A stretch of 64,000 bases of DNA, taken from assembly GCA_021770925.1 (NCBI GenBank), contig JAETPY010000001.1:1-64000 (forward strand), read 5' to 3'. Below are positions 18,997-29,588 of this stretch, in pieces. The translations under genes and the position numbers were made by a program. Source of the DNA: Erysipelotrichaceae bacterium. GTDB lineage: Bacteria > Bacillota_I > Bacilli_A > Erysipelotrichales > Coprobacillaceae. Position 1 is the stretch's first letter; every line of letters starts with the position of its first letter. The notes under the pieces are model-generated. The model was not told the origin of the DNA. It saw only the letters and a program-made list of their open reading frames with translations, and did no database searches.

Positions 18997-19749
18997 ATGT
19001 TGATCTATATTAATGGAACTGATAATCGTTGTAAATATTTAGCTAAGCTGATGGCTAAAGATGGTTATCAGATAGAGGATGATAAAAACTATATATCATC
19101 TTGTCAAATTGTATATTTGGGAAAAGATGGTAAAGGCTTTGAACAAGTAGATTTTGCTTGTAATGCAGTTGTATTGACATTATTAAAAAATCAGCGATTA
19201 TGTTATTTAAGTAAACTAAAAGGTTTTAAGTATGATTATTTGTATCACGATGAGCAATTTGTTAATGAAAATACCTACATCAGTGATGAAGCTTTGATTG
19301 CCTACATGATTATTGATAATAATATCAGTCTATCTAATTCAAATATTCTAATATTAGGCTATGGTCATTGCGGTAAAGATTTAGCAAATAAATTAGAACA
19401 GTTTAATGCTAAAATTACTGTTTCTAATCGTAATGATCATTATCATGATGAGGTAGTAGCTAAAGGATATCGCTACATTCGTTTAAATGAGCTTACGTTA
19501 GAAGGATATGATTTTATTATTAATACTATTCCATGTAATATTATTAGTGATGAAATGTTGAAAACAAAAGATGACAGGTGCCAAATTTATGATGTGGCTT
19601 CTAAACCATATGGTCTACAAAGTAATAAAAGAGATACTAGTTATCATTTGTTGAAACAATTACCAACAAAATATGCTTATCAAAGCAGCGCTTTAGCTTT
19701 ATTCAAAGCAATTAAAAGGGCGGTTGATTATAAGAATGTTAAAAAATAA
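18997..19749 (+). CDS. dpaA: Dipicolinate synthase subunit A-like (short form)
   Basis: Rossmann segment NILILGYGHCGKDLANKLEQF; followed immediately by dpaB. Confidence 0.75.
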   Translation: MLIYINGTDNRCKYLAKLMAKDGYQIEDDKNYISSCQIVYLGKDGKGFEQVDFACNAVVLTLLKNQRLCYLSKLKGFKYDYLYHDEQFVNENTYISDEALIAYMIIDNNISLSNSNILILGYGHCGKDLANKLEQFNAKITVSNRNDHYHDEVVAKGYRYIRLNELTLEGYDFIINTIPCNIISDEMLKTKDDRCQIYDVASKPYGLQSNKRDTSYHLLKQLPTKYAYQSSALALFKAIKRAVDYKNVKK

Positions 19750-20326
19750 AAAAATTGGAGTTGGAATTACTGGTTCTTTTTGCTCATTAAAAAAAACAAT
19801 AAACGTTTTAAATGAATTAGCAAAACAAGAATGTGACTTATATATATTTGTTAGTGAAAAGATTTTAACCTGTAACACGCGTTTTGATCAGGCTGATGAA
19901 TTAATTGAGGAAATCGAAAAGATAGCTAAGCGTAAAGTTATTACTGATGTTGTAAATGCAGAAATTTTTGGTCCTAAAATCCCATTAGATTTAATGCTGG
20001 TCATGCCATGTAGCGGAAATACATTAGGTAAAATTGCCCATGGAATCAATGATAATGCTGTAACTATGGCATGTAAATCAACTTTGCGTAATGAACATGA
20101 CGTTGTTTTAGCGATTGCAACAAACGATGCATTAAGTAATTCAGGTAAAAATATGATGCAGATTTTAAATACCAAACACTTTTATTTAGTGCCAATGTAT
20201 CAGGATGATTGTATTAAAAAACCAAATAGTATGTTATTTGATGAGACTTTAGTAATACAAACACTAATTAATGCCTTGAATAATAAACAAATCCAACCGG
20301 TGTTTGAAGGTAGTAAAGATGTATAA
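19736..20326 (+). CDS. dpaB: Dipicolinate synthase subunit B (flavoprotein-like)
   Basis: KIGVGITGSFCSLKKTINVLNELAKQ, MPCSGNTLGKIAHGINDNAVTMACKSTLR; ATG 19736 overlaps dpaA. Confidence 0.88.
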   Translation: MLKNKKIGVGITGSFCSLKKTINVLNELAKQECDLYIFVSEKILTCNTRFDQADELIEEIEKIAKRKVITDVVNAEIFGPKIPLDLMLVMPCSGNTLGKIAHGINDNAVTMACKSTLRNEHDVVLAIATNDALSNSGKNMMQILNTKHFYLVPMYQDDCIKKPNSMLFDETLVIQTLINALNNKQIQPVFEGSKDV

Positions 20327-21380
20327 AGTTTTAAAATTTGGTGGTACATCTTTACGTGATAAAAAAACATTGGGATCTGTAATTGAAATAATAAAAAAAA
20401 ATCTAGATCATAAATTGATTATTGTTGTTAGTGCAATGGGACGTTATCCTGATCCATATGCTACTGATACATTAAAAGAATTGGTTTCCTGGCAGTTATC
20501 ATTTGATGAATATAGTCGCATCGTAAGCTGTGGGGAGACAATCAGTAGTGTTGTTTTATCAAGTGAACTAAGAAAAAAGGATATTAATGCGATTTCTCTT
20601 TCTTGTTTACAAGCAGGTTTAAAAGTTAGAGGAAACCGTTTAGTTGATTTCAATAAGAAAAAAGTGCTTGAATATTTAAGAAAATATGATGTAGTGATAA
20701 TACCAGGTTTTCAGGGAATTGATAAGTTTAAAAATATTCGAATTCTAGAAAAGGGTGACAGTGATTATAGTGCTGTTTATATTGCTCGAAGAATGAATTT
20801 AAATGAGGTATTTATATACAGTGATGTTTGTGGAATATATACTGGGGATCCTAAATATATAAACGATGCTCGTTTAATTAAACATGTCGGCTATCGTCAG
20901 GCAATGGATTTAGCGAAACATAAAGCACGGATAATTTGTTATAAAGCATTATTAGAGGGTTATAAAAAAGATGGGTTTAAAATTAATTTGCGTTCTATCT
21001 ACAATAATGATATTGGTACTTTAATTAATCATGATGAGACAAAAATAAAAACTATGTCAATTGATTTTAATTACTGGTTAATTCGTTTTGATGAAGAAAT
21101 AGCAAAAAAAGATTTTGGTTATTTATATGATAAATGTGAAAATGATTATCTTGTTTTAGAAGAAAATCTTCATAAATTAGATACCAAATATACTAAAATA
21201 GATGCTTATACAAAAGTTCATTTTGTCGGATGTGAGTTAGAAAATGATGATATTTATCGAAATTTCTTAGAAAAATTTGCTCTTACATCAACCAAAGAAA
21301 TAGATAGTTATTATGTTAAAGTTAAAACGCAAAAGCAGGATTTAAATTTACTGCATGATTTAATTGTTCGAAGTGATTAG
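20319..21380 (+). CDS. Aspartokinase-like protein (DapG position, divergent)
   Basis: KFGGTSLRD, SCGETISS, GDSDYSAVYIARRMN, YSDVCGIYTGDPKYI; C-terminal ACT region unclear. Confidence 0.8.
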   Translation: MYKVLKFGGTSLRDKKTLGSVIEIIKKNLDHKLIIVVSAMGRYPDPYATDTLKELVSWQLSFDEYSRIVSCGETISSVVLSSELRKKDINAISLSCLQAGLKVRGNRLVDFNKKKVLEYLRKYDVVIIPGFQGIDKFKNIRILEKGDSDYSAVYIARRMNLNEVFIYSDVCGIYTGDPKYINDARLIKHVGYRQAMDLAKHKARIICYKALLEGYKKDGFKINLRSIYNNDIGTLINHDETKIKTMSIDFNYWLIRFDEEIAKKDFGYLYDKCENDYLVLEENLHKLDTKYTKIDAYTKVHFVGCELENDDIYRNFLEKFALTSTKEIDSYYVKVKTQKQDLNLLHDLIVRSD

Positions 21381-21382
21381 AG

Positions 21383-22174
21383 ATGAAGATTTTTACCAAT
21401 CTAGTTACTCCGTTTAAAGAAGATGGAATTATTGATTATCAGGCAGTTGATATTTTAATTAAACGTTTAGCGTTTCAAAAAAATCATTGCTTTATTATTG
21501 GCAGTCTTACTGGGGAAGGGATGTTTTTAAATCCTTTGGAGCTTAAACATTTAACACAATATATTTGTCGTCGTTATGAACTTGAGGTTTATGTCTATAT
21601 TTTACAGGAAAGTACCAAAAAGGCAATTGAACAAATTAATGAATTAAATGATATTAAGGGCTTATCAGGTTATATTATTAAAGTTCCTGATATGGTTAGA
21701 TATTCAAATATTAGTATTTATAAACATCTTGATTTAATTTCAGTAGTAACTAATAAAAAGATCATCGTTGATTTTTATCATCAAGATATCTTAGAAAATA
21801 AATTTATTGAAGATTTATTAAAAAAGCATAAAAATATGACTGGGGTAATAGTTGATAAAGATTTTAAAAATTTACTGAATGTAAAAAAATATGTTCGAGA
21901 TGAATTTGTTTTAAAAATGGATAATAATTATGATGGAATAGTTAGTGATATAAGCAATATTGATTATCAGTCTGTTAGTTTATTAAATGATAGTGAGATA
22001 AATAGAGATTATTTTAGTCTATTAGTTAAATATTTTTATCGTGAAAATATTTCCAGCAGTTTAAAATATATTTTATTTAAAAAAGGTTATATTGTTTATA
22101 AACTTCGTTTACCATTAATGAAAATAGATAGTAATTTACAAAAACAGTTAAATAAACTGATGGAAAAATATTAA
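21383..22174 (+). CDS. DapA/dihydrodipicolinate synthase-like protein, catalytic residues apparently lost
   Basis: NLVTPFKEDGIIDYQAVDILIKRL, IIGSLTGEG, GYIIKVPDMVRYSNISIYKHL; position in the dpa operon. Confidence 0.7.
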   Translation: MKIFTNLVTPFKEDGIIDYQAVDILIKRLAFQKNHCFIIGSLTGEGMFLNPLELKHLTQYICRRYELEVYVYILQESTKKAIEQINELNDIKGLSGYIIKVPDMVRYSNISIYKHLDLISVVTNKKIIVDFYHQDILENKFIEDLLKKHKNMTGVIVDKDFKNLLNVKKYVRDEFVLKMDNNYDGIVSDISNIDYQSVSLLNDSEINRDYFSLLVKYFYRENISSSLKYILFKKGYIVYKLRLPLMKIDSNLQKQLNKLMEKY

Positions 22175-22195
22175 CTTTGATATTAATATGTTATA

Positions 22196-22239
22196 AAAAG
22201 TTAGAATATTACAAATTTATGTTATTCTAACTTTTTTTA
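22196..22239 (+). terminator. Terminator after the dpa operon
   Basis: AAAAGTTAGAATA...TATTCTAACTTTTTTTAT. Confidence 0.8.
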
Positions 22240-22470
22240 TTATTTTTCTATCAAGATAGTAAAAAATAAGATAAAGAGGACATAATTTATTTAAAAGAAC
22301 AAATGCTCAACGATAATACTAAAAGAGATATTAATTTTATTTCTCTTTTTCTTTAATTTTTGTTACAATGTTTTTAGAAAGTATTAGCCAACCATACTTT
22401 GATGTGGTAATATATTAAAGATTGTTTTTATACCTATTTTAGATAATATAAAATAATAATGGAGGAAAAG

Positions 22471-24165
22471 ATGAGAAAAGATATTATAAAGATTTTACCT
22501 CTTGGTGGACAAGCTGAGATGGGTAAAAGTATGTACTGCATCGAAATAAAAGATAAAATTTTTATTTTAGATGCTGGATTTAGATTTCCTGAAATAAATA
22601 AATTAGGAGTAGATATTATTATTCCTAGTTTTGATTATTTAAAAGAAAACGAAGAACGAGTAGCAGCAATAATTGTAACTCATGGACATGATGATGTAAT
22701 GGCAGCATTACCATATTTATTAGAAAATATAAACGCTCCTGTGTATGCACCTGCTTTAACTGCTGATTTGATTGACCAGATGATGAGACGACATAAAAAA
22801 CATAATAATTTAAAACTTAATTATCAGCTTATAAAAGTTAAACGCAATGATTCAATTAATATTGCTGGAGTACCAGTAGAATTTTTTCCAGTAACTCATT
22901 CAATTCCAGGTAGTGTTGGAGTTGCTTTGTGGACTAGAGATGGTTATATTGTGTACAGTGGTGAATTTATTATTGATTTTGGAGCACCAGAAGGTTTTAG
23001 ATGTGATATTCAAAAAATGATGGAAATTGGTAAAAAAGGGGTTTTAGTACTGTTGTGTGAATCGTCATATTCTAAAAACACCGGATATACTTCACCAAAA
23101 CATAAGTTAACAGAAAAAATTGATAATATTTTTGAAGATAGTGAAGGAAGAATTATTATTTCATCATATGCCCAAAATATTTTTAGAACTAAAGAAATTG
23201 TTGAATTAACTAAAAAATATAATCGTAAAATTGTTTTCTATGGTCGTGATAAATATGACAGTACAAATAGTATTGTAAGGATAGGGCAGCGTTTGAAAAA
23301 AGCTGTGATTCAAGTTCCTAAAGAATTAATTGCTTTTTCTACTGATATTGGAAAAAGAGCTGTTGATGATAATCTAGTAGTTTTATTAAGTGGTAAACCA
23401 CAACGTATTTATCATGATATAAGTGATATTATTGATGGTGGTGATGAGTATTTAAAACTTAATGAAAAAGATACTTTTATTGTTGCTTCACCAGTAATTC
23501 CAGGTACTGAAAAAATTGCTAATAAGGCAGTTAATGAATTATATAAGACTGATTCTAAGATTTATGTTTTAAAAAATAAGGAATTATTTTCAATGCATGC
23601 ATCTCAGGAAGATATAAAGGTAATTATTCAAATTTTTAATCCAACTTATTTTGTACCGATCAAAGGGGAATATCAACATTTTATTTCTAATATGGAAGTT
23701 GCTAAGAACATGGGTATAGCAATTGAAAATATTCCAATTATTGATAATGGAGAATTTTTAAGCTTTAAAAATGGAAAGTTAGAAGATTATCGTGATACGA
23801 TTGAAGTTGAAGATGTGATGATTGATGGTATTGGTGTTGGAGATGTTGGAGATAAGGTTATTGATGATCGAATTCAGCTTTCAAATGATGGAGTTGTTAT
23901 AATTGGTGTGACTATCGATAGTAATAGCCGAGAAATTATTGCTAATACTGATGTTCAGTCACGAGGATTTGTCTACTTAAGAGATTCTGAGCATATTATT
24001 AAAGGAGTAATTGATATTGCTGAAAAGTGTGTTGCCCAAATGAAGAATGATCCAAATTTAGAAGCAATTGAGGTACGTCAGGAAATCAAAGAAAAGTCTA
24101 ATAAATTTATTGTTAAAGAAACAGGCAAAAGGCCTGTCATTCTACCAATTATTATCGAAATTTAA
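22471..24165 (+). CDS. rnjB: RNase J family protein (RnjB/J2-like, degenerate metal site)
   Basis: ILPLGGQAEMGKSMYCIEIKDKIFILDAGFRFPE, THGHDDVMAALPY, THSIPGSVG, HASQEDIK, PIKGEY, IDGIGVGDVGDKVIDDR. ATG 22471 follows ggagg. Confidence 0.85.
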   Translation: MRKDIIKILPLGGQAEMGKSMYCIEIKDKIFILDAGFRFPEINKLGVDIIIPSFDYLKENEERVAAIIVTHGHDDVMAALPYLLENINAPVYAPALTADLIDQMMRRHKKHNNLKLNYQLIKVKRNDSINIAGVPVEFFPVTHSIPGSVGVALWTRDGYIVYSGEFIIDFGAPEGFRCDIQKMMEIGKKGVLVLLCESSYSKNTGYTSPKHKLTEKIDNIFEDSEGRIIISSYAQNIFRTKEIVELTKKYNRKIVFYGRDKYDSTNSIVRIGQRLKKAVIQVPKELIAFSTDIGKRAVDDNLVVLLSGKPQRIYHDISDIIDGGDEYLKLNEKDTFIVASPVIPGTEKIANKAVNELYKTDSKIYVLKNKELFSMHASQEDIKVIIQIFNPTYFVPIKGEYQHFISNMEVAKNMGIAIENIPIIDNGEFLSFKNGKLEDYRDTIEVEDVMIDGIGVGDVGDKVIDDRIQLSNDGVVIIGVTIDSNSREIIANTDVQSRGFVYLRDSEHIIKGVIDIAEKCVAQMKNDPNLEAIEVRQEIKEKSNKFIVKETGKRPVILPIIIEI

Positions 24166-24183
24166 GTTAATATATTTCTGTTT

Positions 24184-24221
24184 AAAAAATTCCGCTTTCA
24201 TATATAGAAAGTGGAATTTTG
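24184..24221 (+). terminator. Terminator after the rnjB-like gene
   Basis: AAAATTCCgCTTTC-atatata-GAAAGtGGAATTTT. Confidence 0.7.
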
Positions 24222-24544
24222 TTTACAAAGAATATTAATCAAAACATTAAATAATTAAGTTTTATTAATAATTAAAATAGATTTTTGATTTAAATTATGT
24301 ATCTTTAAGTATGATTAAATATTTCTTTATTCATTGACTGTGTATAATAGAAAAAATAATAAAATTTATTTTTCTTATCATGAACTAAATTTAGGTAAAA
24401 AGACATAATTAGACACAATTAACAGATAATCTATTTGCAATCAATTATATTATTAATATTTAAGAATAATTAACCAGCTTTTTTTCTTTTGTTATAATAA
24501 TGTGTTATGATATAATGGTTGAGTTAGAATAGGGAGTGTGAGTC

Positions 24545-26812
24545 ATGGCTAAAACGAGTCGATCAAAAAAATCCAAGCAAGAACAACTTAGTGAAGATTT
24601 AAAGGTCAGAATTATTGCTGTCACAGGTTTGTTTTTAGTTATTGTAGCGGCGATGAAATTGGGACCGATAGGAGAACAGTTAAATTTTCTTTGTACATAT
24701 ATATTAGGAAATTTTGTAGGAATTGGTTATGTAACATTAATTATAATTAGTATATATGTAATTTATTATGCTAAATTACCACGTTTTAACGGTCCTAACG
24801 CAATTGGATTTTATTTATTATCTGGAGCAGTCTTAACATTCATGTCATCACTTAGTGATGATAATATGACTGGGATGAAAGTAATTAATCAATATATTAA
24901 TCAGGCACCATGTAATCGTGGTGGTTTTATAGGTGCTTTATTATATGGAATGCTTAGTATGTTGTTTGATAAAACTGGAGCAATTATTGCTGCTGGCTTT
25001 ATTCTTATAATTAGTCTAGCCTTATTAGGAAGTAAATTTTATGTAGAGCATCGAAAAAAATCGCGACCTAAGATAACGTCTAAAAAGAAAAAAGAGAAAG
25101 AAAAGAATCAAAATTCAAGTAGATTTATTGATTTTTTTACTAAAAAAAGAGATATTGCTTTTTTTCCAGATGATATATTTGAAATAGATGAAGAAAAACC
25201 TGAAAAGAAAACGTCTGCAAGGATTCATACTGCTCATTTAGAAGAAGATGATAATATTTCTTCAGCATTAGAATTTGATGAAAAATCAATGACTTTAGAA
25301 ATAAAAGAAAAGGAGCCTAAAGTTCACGAAAATGATAATTCAAAACCAAAACAGAAAATTAATAAAAATTATCGATTACCAGCATTATCTTTATTAAAAA
25401 ATCCGATTTCAAAAAAATCCGGTGATAATAAAGGCAATGCTTTAGAAAAAGCAGAAGCTTTAACCAATGTTCTTCATGAATTTGGAGTCAATGCTTCAAT
25501 TAGTGATATTTTTATCGGACCTTCTGTTACTAAATATGAATTAAAACTTGAAACAGGAACTAGGGTTAATAAAATTCTCCAATTACAAGATGATATTAAA
25601 TTAGCTTTAGCTGCAAAGGATATTAGAATTGAAGCACCAATTCCTGGTAAACCAGCGGTTGGTGTAGAAATTCCTAATAGTGTAGCTACTATGGTTACTT
25701 TTAAAGAAGTTATTAAAGATATTCCTAAAGAACTTCAAGCAAATAAATTATTAGTTCCTTTGGGTAAAGATGTTAGTGGGAAAACCATTTATGCACAATT
25801 GAATAAGATGCCCCATTTATTAATTGCCGGAGCTACAGGAAGTGGTAAATCGGTTTGTGTAAATACTATTATATGTAGTATCTTGATGCGAGCAAGGCCA
25901 GATGAAGTTAAATTTATTTTAGTTGATCCTAAAAAAGTAGAACTTACTAATTATAATGGAATTCCTCATTTATTAGCACCAGTAGTAACTGATCCTAAAA
26001 AAGCAGCTGCAGTTTTACAAGAGGTTGTTGTGGAGATGGAACGACGTTATGATTTATTTGCAGGAGCAAATGTTAGAAATATTGAAGGGTATAATAAATA
26101 TGTCCATAAAAAAAATGAAGATCTGCCATTAGATGAACAGTTAGAAGTGCTACCGTTTCATGTTATTATCTTAGATGAAGTAGCTGATTTAATGATGGTT
26201 GCTAGTAAACAGGTTGAAGACTGTATTATGAGAATTGCCCAAATGGCCAGAGCAGCTGGAATTCATTTAATTGTTGCGACTCAAAGACCATCTACCGATA
26301 TTATTACAGGGGTTATTAAAGCTAATATACCTTCTAGAATTGCTTTTGCAGTATCATCAGGAATTGATTCTAGAACTATTTTAGATACTTCAGGAGCTGA
26401 AAAATTACTAGGTAAAGGTGATATGCTTTTTTCACCAATGGGTTCGAGTTCCCCAATCAGAGTTCAAGGTGCTTTTGTATCAGATGAAGAAGTTAATGCA
26501 ATTACTCATCATACAGCAAATCAGCAGGAAGCTAACTATGATGAAAAATATATTAATGTTAAACTGAATACATCTTCAGCAGGTGCTGCTTCTAAAGAGG
26601 AAGAAGAGGATGAGGAATATGAAATGTGTCGAAGCTTTGTTATTAATGCTCAAAAAGCTAGTACATCATTATTACAAAGACAGTTTAGAATTGGATATAA
26701 TAAAGCGGCACGGATTATTGACCAGCTGGAAGCTGATGGCGTGATTGGACCTCAAATAGGTTCAAAGCCTCGTGAAGTATACATACGCGGTTATCAAGAA
26801 GAAGATATCTGA
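24545..26812 (+). CDS. spoIIIE: DNA translocase FtsK/SpoIIIE
   Basis: 4-TM N-terminus; HLLIAGATGSGKSVCVNTII, FILVDPKKVEL, IILDEVADLMM, C-terminal gamma domain. Confidence 0.93.
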   Translation: MAKTSRSKKSKQEQLSEDLKVRIIAVTGLFLVIVAAMKLGPIGEQLNFLCTYILGNFVGIGYVTLIIISIYVIYYAKLPRFNGPNAIGFYLLSGAVLTFMSSLSDDNMTGMKVINQYINQAPCNRGGFIGALLYGMLSMLFDKTGAIIAAGFILIISLALLGSKFYVEHRKKSRPKITSKKKKEKEKNQNSSRFIDFFTKKRDIAFFPDDIFEIDEEKPEKKTSARIHTAHLEEDDNISSALEFDEKSMTLEIKEKEPKVHENDNSKPKQKINKNYRLPALSLLKNPISKKSGDNKGNALEKAEALTNVLHEFGVNASISDIFIGPSVTKYELKLETGTRVNKILQLQDDIKLALAAKDIRIEAPIPGKPAVGVEIPNSVATMVTFKEVIKDIPKELQANKLLVPLGKDVSGKTIYAQLNKMPHLLIAGATGSGKSVCVNTIICSILMRARPDEVKFILVDPKKVELTNYNGIPHLLAPVVTDPKKAAAVLQEVVVEMERRYDLFAGANVRNIEGYNKYVHKKNEDLPLDEQLEVLPFHVIILDEVADLMMVASKQVEDCIMRIAQMARAAGIHLIVATQRPSTDIITGVIKANIPSRIAFAVSSGIDSRTILDTSGAEKLLGKGDMLFSPMGSSSPIRVQGAFVSDEEVNAITHHTANQQEANYDEKYINVKLNTSSAGAASKEEEEDEEYEMCRSFVINAQKASTSLLQRQFRIGYNKAARIIDQLEADGVIGPQIGSKPREVYIRGYQEEDI

Positions 26813-26831
26813 AAGGATATCTTCTTTATTT
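26800..26831 (+). terminator. Terminator overlapping the spoIIIE stop codon
   Basis: AAGATATC-tgaaag-GATATCTT ctttatttttat. Confidence 0.65.
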
Positions 26832-26916
26832 TTATCTTGTATATTTAATACTGGAAATGGATATAATTTTGATAAATAATCGAGATTAATTTATATATGT
26901 AAAGGAGAAAATAAAA

Positions 26917-28011
26917 ATGAAAAAAACATTAATCATATTACTAACATTTTCATTTTTATTAGTAGGATGTGCAGGCAATGGGGATGAATTTGAAATTGCA
27001 TTAATTACTGATGCTGGTGACATCAATGATAAATCTTTTAACCAGGCAGCCTGGCAAGCAATAGAAATGTTTGGAAGAGAAGAAAACATTACTTATAAAT
27101 ATTATAAGCCGGCTACATTTGATGCTGCAGGCTATAAAGCTCAAATTGAAGAAGCTGTGTATAATGGTGCAAAAATAATTATCTGTCCAGGTTTTAAGTT
27201 TGGCAATGTGATTGGTGAGGTACAAGAAGAATATGCAGAGGTTAAGTTCATTTTGATTGATGCAACGCCAACACTTTCTGACGAAAAGGACAGTACAAAA
27301 ACAAAAGCAATAGAACCTAGTAATAACGTATATTGTGCCTTATATAATGAAGCACAGGCGGGATATTTGGCTGGGTATGCAGTAGTAAAAGCAGGTTATA
27401 CTAAACTTGGGTTTATGGGAGGAATTACCTTACCAGCAGTAGTCAACTACGGATATGGATTTATTCAAGGTGCTAATGATGCAGCTTTACAATCAGGAGT
27501 TAATATCGATATGATGTATACTTATACTGGAACTTTTAGTGAAGATCCTACAATCAAAACAAAAGCAGCTAAATGGTATGATGCAAAAACTGAAGTTATT
27601 TTTTCCTGTGGTGGAGGAATTTGTAATTCCATTTTTTCAGCAGCTAAAGAAGCCGGAAAATATGCCATAGGTGTAGACAGCAATCAAAATGATAATACTA
27701 CAGGAGTAGTTATTACATCAGCATTGAAGAATGTTAATAAAACTGTTTATGATAAACTTACTGATTATAAAAATGATAAATTTACTGGGAAAATTGAAAT
27801 ACTTGATGCCGCAGGAGAATATGTGGGATTACCTAAAGATTTTAATCGTTTAGGTGATTTTAATGAGGAAGCATATGATGAAATTTTTACAAAAATAGCT
27901 AATGGAATTATTCAAATTAAAACTATGGAAGATATAGATACTAATAATAAAGATAGTGGAAATCCCACTAAATTAAAAGTAACAAATGTCAATATCACAT
28001 ATGATAAATAA
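26917..28011 (+). CDS. bmpA: BMP-family nucleoside-binding lipoprotein
   Basis: Lipobox LLVGCAG; ITDAGDINDKSFNQAAWQA; GVDSNQND. Confidence 0.92.
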   Translation: MKKTLIILLTFSFLLVGCAGNGDEFEIALITDAGDINDKSFNQAAWQAIEMFGREENITYKYYKPATFDAAGYKAQIEEAVYNGAKIIICPGFKFGNVIGEVQEEYAEVKFILIDATPTLSDEKDSTKTKAIEPSNNVYCALYNEAQAGYLAGYAVVKAGYTKLGFMGGITLPAVVNYGYGFIQGANDAALQSGVNIDMMYTYTGTFSEDPTIKTKAAKWYDAKTEVIFSCGGGICNSIFSAAKEAGKYAIGVDSNQNDNTTGVVITSALKNVNKTVYDKLTDYKNDKFTGKIEILDAAGEYVGLPKDFNRLGDFNEEAYDEIFTKIANGIIQIKTMEDIDTNNKDSGNPTKLKVTNVNITYDK

Positions 28012-28055
28012 AAGCAGGAATACTCACTTTTATTTAAGATAATGGGAGCAAATTT

Positions 28056-29588
28056 ATGGATTATGCAATTGAAATGTTAAATATTACTAAAGAATTTCCT
28101 GGTGTTAAAGCAAATGATCATATTACTTTACGCGTAAAAAAAGGTGAAATTCATGCTTTGTTAGGTGAAAATGGAGCAGGTAAATCAACTTTAATGTCTA
28201 TTTTATTTGGATTATATCAGCCAGATAGTGGATATATAAAAATAGATGGCAAAAAAGTAAAAATTAATAATCCTGGTGATGCCAATGAATTTAAAATTGG
28301 GATGGTTCATCAGCATTTTAAGTTAATTAATACTTTTAGTATATTAGATAATATAATTTTAGGTGTAGAAGAAACTAAAAATGGTTTTTTAACAAAAAAT
28401 AGTGCTCGCAAAAAAATTATTGAATTATCAAACCAATATCATTTAAATATTGATCCAGATCTTTTAATTAAAGATATTACAGTAGGAATGCAGCAAAGAG
28501 TAGAAATTTTAAAAATGCTGTTTAGAAATAATGAAATATTGATTTTTGATGAACCTACTGCAGTACTGACTTTACAAGAGATTGAAGAACTTTTAAAGAT
28601 TATGAAAAGGTTAGTTAATGAAGGTAAATCAATTATTTTCATAACACATAAATTAAATGAAATTAAAGCTGTGGCTAATCGCTGTACGATTATTCGTAAA
28701 GGAAAATATGTTGATACAGTGAATATTGATGAGGTTTCTAAAGAACAATTATCAAAAATGATGGTTGGTCGTAATATAAATTTAGTCTTTGAAAAACAAA
28801 GAGCTGATTTAAAAGAGACAGTTTTAAAAGTGGAAAATCTTAATTATTTAAAAAAAGGTGCTGCTAAAAATACTTTAACGAATATTAATTTTGGTGTTAG
28901 ACGTGGCGAAATTGTTGGTATTGCAGGAATTGAAGGTAATGGCCAAAGTGAGCTAATATCAGCTCTTACAGGAATGCTAAATGGTTATACAGGTAAAATT
29001 ATTTTAAATAATCAAGATATTACTAGTTGTTCTATTAAAGATCGTATTTTAAAAGGAATTTCATACATTCCAGAAGATCGCCATAAATATGGATTAGTAC
29101 TTGATTATAATATTGCTGAGAATATGATTTTAAAAAATTATAATCATAAAAAAAATCAAAAATATGGTTTTTTGCAGTTTGATTATATTTATGATCATAC
29201 AGAAGAATTAATTAAGAAATTTGATATTCGTTCTAATCAGGGAGCTCATTCAATTATTCGTGGAATGTCAGGAGGTAACCAGCAAAAAATAATTATTGCT
29301 CGTGAAATTGATAGTAATCGAGATTTGTTGATTGCAGTGCAGCCAACTCGTGGTTTAGATATAGGAGCAATTGAATTTATTCATAAGCAGCTTCTCCAAC
29401 AAAGAGAAAAAGGACATGCACTACTACTGGTCAGTCTAGAATTGGATGAAATTATGAATATAAGTGATCGTATTTTAGTAATGTATGAAGGTAAAATTGT
29501 TGCTAATCTTAATCCTAAAGAAATTAACATTGAAGAATTAGGTCTTTATATGGCAGGTTCAAAGCGAGGTACAGAGTGTGAAAAATAA
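28056..29588 (+). CDS. Nucleoside ABC transporter ATPase (two NBDs, NupA/YufO-like)
   Basis: GENGAGKSTLMSILFG, VGMQQRVEILK, IFDEPTAVLT, MSGGNQQKIIIARE. Confidence 0.92.
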   Translation: MDYAIEMLNITKEFPGVKANDHITLRVKKGEIHALLGENGAGKSTLMSILFGLYQPDSGYIKIDGKKVKINNPGDANEFKIGMVHQHFKLINTFSILDNIILGVEETKNGFLTKNSARKKIIELSNQYHLNIDPDLLIKDITVGMQQRVEILKMLFRNNEILIFDEPTAVLTLQEIEELLKIMKRLVNEGKSIIFITHKLNEIKAVANRCTIIRKGKYVDTVNIDEVSKEQLSKMMVGRNINLVFEKQRADLKETVLKVENLNYLKKGAAKNTLTNINFGVRRGEIVGIAGIEGNGQSELISALTGMLNGYTGKIILNNQDITSCSIKDRILKGISYIPEDRHKYGLVLDYNIAENMILKNYNHKKNQKYGFLQFDYIYDHTEELIKKFDIRSNQGAHSIIRGMSGGNQQKIIIAREIDSNRDLLIAVQPTRGLDIGAIEFIHKQLLQQREKGHALLLVSLELDEIMNISDRILVMYEGKIVANLNPKEINIEELGLYMAGSKRGTECEK

